Shown piece by piece: positions 7,108-9,847 of a DNA stretch of 9,847 nucleotides. Numbering within the stretch: position 1 is the stretch's first letter; every line of letters begins with the position of its first letter. The DNA is from Acidobacteriota bacterium. GTDB taxonomy: Bacteria; Acidobacteriota; Terriglobia; Bryobacterales; Bryobacteraceae. Position numbers and translations under genes: made by a program. The notes below the pieces were generated by a model. That model made no database searches and was not told the origin of the DNA. It worked only from the letters and a program-made list of their open reading frames with translations. The DNA lies in contig JAMCRM010000114.1 of assembly GCA_023380575.1 (NCBI GenBank), forward strand, positions 1-9,847. The letters are read 5' to 3'.

Positions 7108-7812
7108 ATGAAGTTCAAACGTTTCCTTGTGATGGCGAGCGCGCTGATCCTGGCACTCGCCATCTCGCCAGCGGTTATGCAGGCTCAGGGACCACTGTAC
7201 GACAGAGTGCTCGTGAATCTGCCGTACACGGTCACGGTCGGCGACCATACTTTGCAGCCCGGCGATTACGTCATTTCCCAGTTCCATAGCTCCGGTCCGG
7301 CCAACCGCGAACTGTTGATCTACTCCGACAACGGCACCAAGTTCGAAACTTCGGCTCTTACCATTCCGGTGCTGGACAACAATACAGCCAGAGACACGAA
7401 GGTAATCCTGCACCATTTCGGCCCGGATTACTACTTCGACAGGATCTGGATCGTCGGTAAGAATTACGGCTACGAATTCCCCCTGCCGGCCAGTGTGAAG
7501 GCCCGCGAGCGTGAGCGCATGGCTCCGCTGACCATCGCGGCCACGTACCAGGCCGCACCCGAACAGGCCGCGGCCCCGCCGCCGGAGCAGACGGAAATCG
7601 CACAGGCGCCTCCGCCACCGCCGCCGGAGGAAGCTCCCGCGCCCGCTCCGCCGCCGCCGCAGCAGGCCCCGGCGCCAGCTCCGGCCCCGGCTCCGGCCGA
7701 GGCGCCACCGCCGCCGCCGGCTATGCCCGCGACTTCCGCAAACTGGCTGCTCATGATGCTCGGCGGAGGCTCCCTGTCGGGTTTGGGCCTGGCGCTCCGG
7801 CGCCGCAAGTAG
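7108..7812 (+). CDS. Secreted proline-rich protein with C-terminal sortase-like sorting signal
   Basis: The protein has 234 residues. A signal peptide MKFKRFLVMASALILALAIS (cleavage near AQ, 26-27) is followed by a compact beta-type domain (about 30-130) beginning VLVNLPYTVTVGDHTLQPGD (35-53), a pattern common in small secreted acidobacterial proteins of unknown function. Residues about 149-205 are a low-complexity Pro/Ala/Glu linker with runs of four to six prolines, suited to spanning a wall or extending from a surface. The C-terminus holds MPATS (206-210), a hydrophobic segment (about 212-230) and the basic tail RRRK (231-234). This is the tripartite layout of a sortase substrate, and MPATS resembles the LPxTG/LPxTA motif with Met for Leu. 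The next gene, 27 bases on, is a sortase, which strongly supports the reading. Expected fate: export by Sec, then cleavage after Thr209 and covalent anchoring to an amine acceptor. A PEP-CTERM-like signal is less likely, since no PEP motif is present. The start is fixed by a strong ribosome binding site. Confidence 0.85.
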   Translation: MKFKRFLVMASALILALAISPAVMQAQGPLYDRVLVNLPYTVTVGDHTLQPGDYVISQFHSSGPANRELLIYSDNGTKFETSALTIPVLDNNTARDTKVILHHFGPDYYFDRIWIVGKNYGYEFPLPASVKARERERMAPLTIAATYQAAPEQAAAPPPEQTEIAQAPPPPPPEEAPAPAPPPPQQAPAPAPAPAPAEAPPPPPAMPATSANWLLMMLGGGSLSGLGLALRRRK

Positions 7813-7814
7813 AT

Positions 7815-7833
7815 CTCGCGGGCGCCTCGCGAG
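7815..7833 (+). promoter_or_regulatory. Hairpin covering the sortase ribosome binding site
   Basis: In the 27-base spacer, CTCGCG (7815-7820) and CGCGAG (7828-7833) can form a perfect 6-base, GC-rich stem with a 7-base loop. The right arm contains most of the GAGG (7831-7834) that serves ATG 7840. A ribosome finishing the upstream gene at 7812 would be expected to open it, so it may couple sortase translation to that of its substrate. It has no U-run, so it is not a typical terminator. Confidence 0.4.
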
Positions 7834-7839
7834 GACACC

Positions 7840-8424
7840 ATGCGCACTCGGATTCTGAAACCACTGTCATGGCTTCTGATCATTGCAGGGGTGTATTTTC
7901 TGTTCGCCGGCGCCCGCGAAATTTTTGACTCGTACTGGGGACAACACGAAGCCGCCGCGGAGTGGTCCGGCGGAAATCCGGCCTCGGAACAGCAAGCTGT
8001 TCCCGATCAAGCTGTTCCCGATCTCGGGCCGGCGTTCGCCAGACTGTCCATTCCGCGCCTCTCGGCCTCCTGGTTCGTCTTCCAGGGAACCAATACCAAA
8101 GAACTGCGGCTGGGTCCCGGACACATGGAGGGCACCGCGCTGCCCGGCGCCCCCGGCAATTGCGTCATCGCCGGCCATCGTGACACCCATTTCCGGGTGC
8201 TGAAAGACGTGCGCAAGGGCGATGAGATCGTGGTCACGAACCACAGCGGGAAGAAGTTCATCTATCGCGTGACGCGCATTCGTGTCGTGTCCGAAAAGAA
8301 CACCGACTCGCTCAAACCCACAAAGGACGCGGTCATGAACCTGATCACGTGCTATCCGTTCTACTACGTCGGTCCTGCCCCAAAACGGTACGTGGTCGAA
8401 GCGGAACTCGAGCAACCATCGTAA
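7840..8424 (+). CDS. Sortase, class D-like
   Basis: This 194-residue transpeptidase should cut a sorting motif in exported proteins and join them to a cell-envelope acceptor. An N-terminal membrane anchor (about 8-24, PLSWLLIIAGVYFLFAG) leaves the catalytic domain outside the cytoplasmic membrane. The full catalytic set is visible: His113 in AGHRDTHF, Cys171 in NLITCYPF, and Arg183 in APKRYVVE. LSIPRLSASWFVFQG (69-83) and LRLGPGHMEGTALPG (89-103) are typical of the class D/E beta-barrel, and the total length is usual. The start is ATG 7840 with GAGG at 7831-7834. The gene lies directly behind a protein with a sortase-like C-terminal signal, its probable dedicated substrate. A short duplicated segment sits in the linker (residues 52-61). 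The exact sortase class is from memory of motifs, while sortase identity itself is very sure. Confidence 0.95.
   Translation: MRTRILKPLSWLLIIAGVYFLFAGAREIFDSYWGQHEAAAEWSGGNPASEQQAVPDQAVPDLGPAFARLSIPRLSASWFVFQGTNTKELRLGPGHMEGTALPGAPGNCVIAGHRDTHFRVLKDVRKGDEIVVTNHSGKKFIYRVTRIRVVSEKNTDSLKPTKDAVMNLITCYPFYYVGPAPKRYVVEAELEQPS
7993..8022 (+). repeat. Perfect 15-base tandem duplication inside the sortase gene
   Basis: CAAGCTGTTCCCGAT occurs twice in direct succession and encodes QAVPDQAVPD in the linker between the membrane anchor and the catalytic domain. It keeps the frame and changes only linker length. The identity of both copies points to a recent slippage or duplication event. Confidence 0.95.
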
Positions 8425-8425
8425 A

Positions 8426-9619
8426 ATGGGCGTAATGCCCGAACAACGCGACGAGTTCTATCGCATTCAGAAACTGCCCCCCCTACGTGTTCGCCGTATC
8501 AACGAGATGCGGGCCCGTGCCCGCGCCGCCCAGCTTGACGTCATCGACCTGGGGATGGGGAACCCCGACGGTCCGACACCGCGAGTGGTGGTGAACAAGC
8601 TCATCGAGGCCTCCAGGAACGGCCGGAATCACCGCTACTCGATGTCCCGCGGCATTGCCAGGCTGCGGGAAGAGATTGTCAAGCGCTACCTGGCCAACTA
8701 CGGCGTGAAACTGGACCCGGAAAAGGAGGCCATCGTCACTATCGGCGCGAAGGACGCACTGGCCCACCTGCTGTTCGCGGTGATTGGGCCGGGCGATATG
8801 GTGGCGTCTCCCAATCCCGCCTACCCCATCCATCAGTACGGCGTCATCATGGCCGAAGGCCGGGCGTGCACGCTGCCCATGCCGGACGCAGCCACGTTTC
8901 TAAACCGCCTGGAAGACCTTTACCGCCCCGGCGACAAGCCCAAGCTGGTGCTGATTTCCTTTCCGCACAATCCGACCACCACCTGCGTGGACCTGGACTT
9001 CTTCCGGGAGGTGATCCGGCTGGCGCGCGAGCATGGCACCCTGGTGGTGCACGATTTCGCCTATGCGGATATCTGTTTCGACGGCTACAGAGCGCCCAGC
9101 ATTCTGCAGGTGGAAGGCGCCAGCGAGGTGGCGGTCGAGATCTTCTCGCTTTCGAAGAGCTACAACATGGCCGGCTGGCGCGTCGGTTTCTGCCTGGGAA
9201 ATCCGCGCATGATCGCGGCGCTGGCGCGCATCAAGAGCTACCTGGATTATGGCGTGTTCCAGCCGATCCAGATTGCATCCATCATCGCGTTGCGCGAGTG
9301 CGAGGAGGATACGCGCAAGATCGCGTGCCTGTACCAGAAGCGGCGGGACGTCCTCGTCACCGGCCTGAACCGCGCCGGGTGGCCCGTGGCCTCGCCGCGC
9401 GGCTCCATGTTCCTGTGGGCGCCGATTCCGGAGCCCTACCGGGAAATGGGTTCACTCGAATTCGCCAAGCTGCTGATGGAAAAGGCGCTGGTCGCGGTCT
9501 CGCCGGGCATCGGCTTCGGACCCATGGGTGAGGGTCATGTGCGTTTCGCGCTGGTTGAGAACGAGCAGCGCATCCGCCAGGCCACGCGGTCCATCGGACA
9601 GTTTCTGAAACACACGTAG
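8426..9619 (+). CDS. alaC: PLP-dependent aminotransferase, AlaC type (glutamate-pyruvate aminotransferase)
   Basis: This 397-residue class I/II aminotransferase (fold type I) most likely moves an amino group between glutamate and pyruvate to make alanine in the cytoplasm. Long stretches match E. coli AlaC as I remember it: DLGMGNPDGPTP (41-52), YSMSRGIARLR (71-81), EAIVTIGAKDALAHL (101-115), SPNPAYPIHQYG (128-139), FSLSKSYNMAGWRVGF (240-255), ARIKSYLDYGVFQPIQ (267-282) and the segment MGSLEFAKLL (341-350) with VSPGIGFG (358-365). Lys244 is the PLP-binding lysine, Asp210 contacts the pyridine nitrogen, Tyr213 and Asn182 (HNPT) also contact the cofactor, and Arg373 binds the substrate carboxylate, so it should be active. 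The ATG at 8426 lies 1 base after the sortase stop; ATG 8435 (MPEQRDEFYRIQKLPPL) is an equally good start by alignment to E. coli. Neither has a strong ribosome binding site, so translation may be coupled to the sortase. LL-diaminopimelate aminotransferase is a related alternative but less similar. Confidence 0.92.
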   Translation: MGVMPEQRDEFYRIQKLPPLRVRRINEMRARARAAQLDVIDLGMGNPDGPTPRVVVNKLIEASRNGRNHRYSMSRGIARLREEIVKRYLANYGVKLDPEKEAIVTIGAKDALAHLLFAVIGPGDMVASPNPAYPIHQYGVIMAEGRACTLPMPDAATFLNRLEDLYRPGDKPKLVLISFPHNPTTTCVDLDFFREVIRLAREHGTLVVHDFAYADICFDGYRAPSILQVEGASEVAVEIFSLSKSYNMAGWRVGFCLGNPRMIAALARIKSYLDYGVFQPIQIASIIALRECEEDTRKIACLYQKRRDVLVTGLNRAGWPVASPRGSMFLWAPIPEPYREMGSLEFAKLLMEKALVAVSPGIGFGPMGEGHVRFALVENEQRIRQATRSIGQFLKHT

Positions 9620-9655
9620 ATCGGGCGGCCGGCGGGCGTACACTGTAGGTTCGTC

Positions 9656-9847
9656 ATGAACCGCCGTCAGTTTCTGCTCGGCGCCGGCGCCATGGGCCTG
9701 GCCGGCGCGCGTCCGGGGCTCGCCGAGGCGCATTTTCCCGACCGCCTGCACCAGTTTGTGTGGCGTAACTGGGAACTGGCCAATACCGACGCCATGGCGC
9801 GCGTGGTACGGTGCCGCGAGCGCGACATTCTGCGCATCGGCCGCAGC
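9656..9847 (+). CDS. Tat-exported protein of unknown function, 5' part only
   Basis: The frame is open from ATG 9656 to the window end (64 codons). It starts MNRRQFLLGAGAMGLAGARP, a twin-arginine signal (RRQFLL followed by a hydrophobic stretch) and then an Ala-rich region up to about residue 25, so the mature protein is probably folded before export. The visible mature part has FPDRLHQFVWRNWELANTD (28-46), which I recall loosely from long secreted Solibacter-type proteins but cannot assign. The stop lies outside the window. It begins 36 bases after the aminotransferase stop on the same strand. The near upstream sequence has no good Shine-Dalgarno site. A TACACT at 9639-9644, 11 bases before the ATG, could be a -10 box giving a very short leader. 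Function is unknown. Confidence 0.75.
   Translation, partial: MNRRQFLLGAGAMGLAGARPGLAEAHFPDRLHQFVWRNWELANTDAMARVVRCRERDILRIGRS

Noticed and set aside
7555..7725. Proline-codon-rich stretch as a DNA tandem repeat array
   Set aside because: The units are irregular CCG/GCC-type codons without a fixed period; it is low-complexity coding sequence, not a true repeat array.
7470..7883. Glycine-rich minus-strand frame resembling a PE-PGRS-like protein
   Set aside because: The glycine runs are the complement of the proline codons in the plus-strand linker; the plus-strand gene has a ribosome binding site, signal peptide and sorting signal.
8866..9531. A 221-codon plus-strand frame inside the aminotransferase gene
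   Set aside because: It is a frame-shifted shadow of the AlaC-like gene, whose own frame holds all catalytic residues.
1..9847. CRISPR array or insertion-sequence ends that would go with the Cas6-like remnant
   Set aside because: No regularly spaced repeats, terminal inverted repeats or transposase-like frames were found anywhere in the window.

Overview
The window looks like a piece of an Acidobacteriota chromosome, most likely a Solibacter/Bryobacter-type lineage. No 16S or other decisive marker is present, so this rests on gene content: a very large Oar-like TonB-dependent receptor with an N-terminal carboxypeptidase-regulatory-like domain, a membrane-anchored protein of a type I associate with Acidobacteria, a class D-like sortase with a proline-rich substrate candidate, and uniformly high GC with strong third-position G/C bias. 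These assignments come from reading the translations and remembered family motifs, not from searches.

Layout. (i) 1-408, plus strand: the central ATPase part of transcription terminator Rho, with its 5' part outside the window. It carries an in-frame deletion of about 24 residues and loses the rest of its C-terminus, so it looks like a decaying copy. It abuts a short minus-strand Cys-rich remnant (402-548) that resembles a Cas6-type protein. (ii) 571-5427, minus strand: a two-gene unit, an outer-membrane TonB-dependent receptor followed 22-24 bases later by a secreted beta-propeller protein resembling oligogalacturonate lyase (PL22). Together they suggest uptake and breakdown of a (poly)uronide or related oligosaccharide. 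(iii) 5535-6770, plus strand, divergent from the receptor: a single-pass membrane protein with a cytoplasmic regulator-like N-terminus and an extracytoplasmic C-terminal domain of unknown function. The divergent spacer holds a plausible receptor promoter with an inverted repeat over its start point. (iv) 6771-7107: a spacer of about 340 bases with a possible methyltransferase remnant and a very good sigma-54 (-24/-12) promoter match. (v) 7108-8424: a secreted proline-rich protein ending in a sortase-like sorting signal (MPATS, hydrophobic stretch, RRRK), followed directly by its probable class D-like sortase. (vi) 8426-9619: an AlaC-type PLP aminotransferase starting 1 base after the sortase stop. 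(vii) 9656-9847: the 5' end of a Tat-exported protein that runs out of the window.

The most interesting unit is the sigma-54 promoter / sortase substrate / sortase cassette. It is a compact candidate surface-anchoring system in a diderm bacterium, with a hairpin that covers the sortase ribosome binding site. No tRNA, rRNA, CRISPR array, insertion sequence or complete mobile element was seen.
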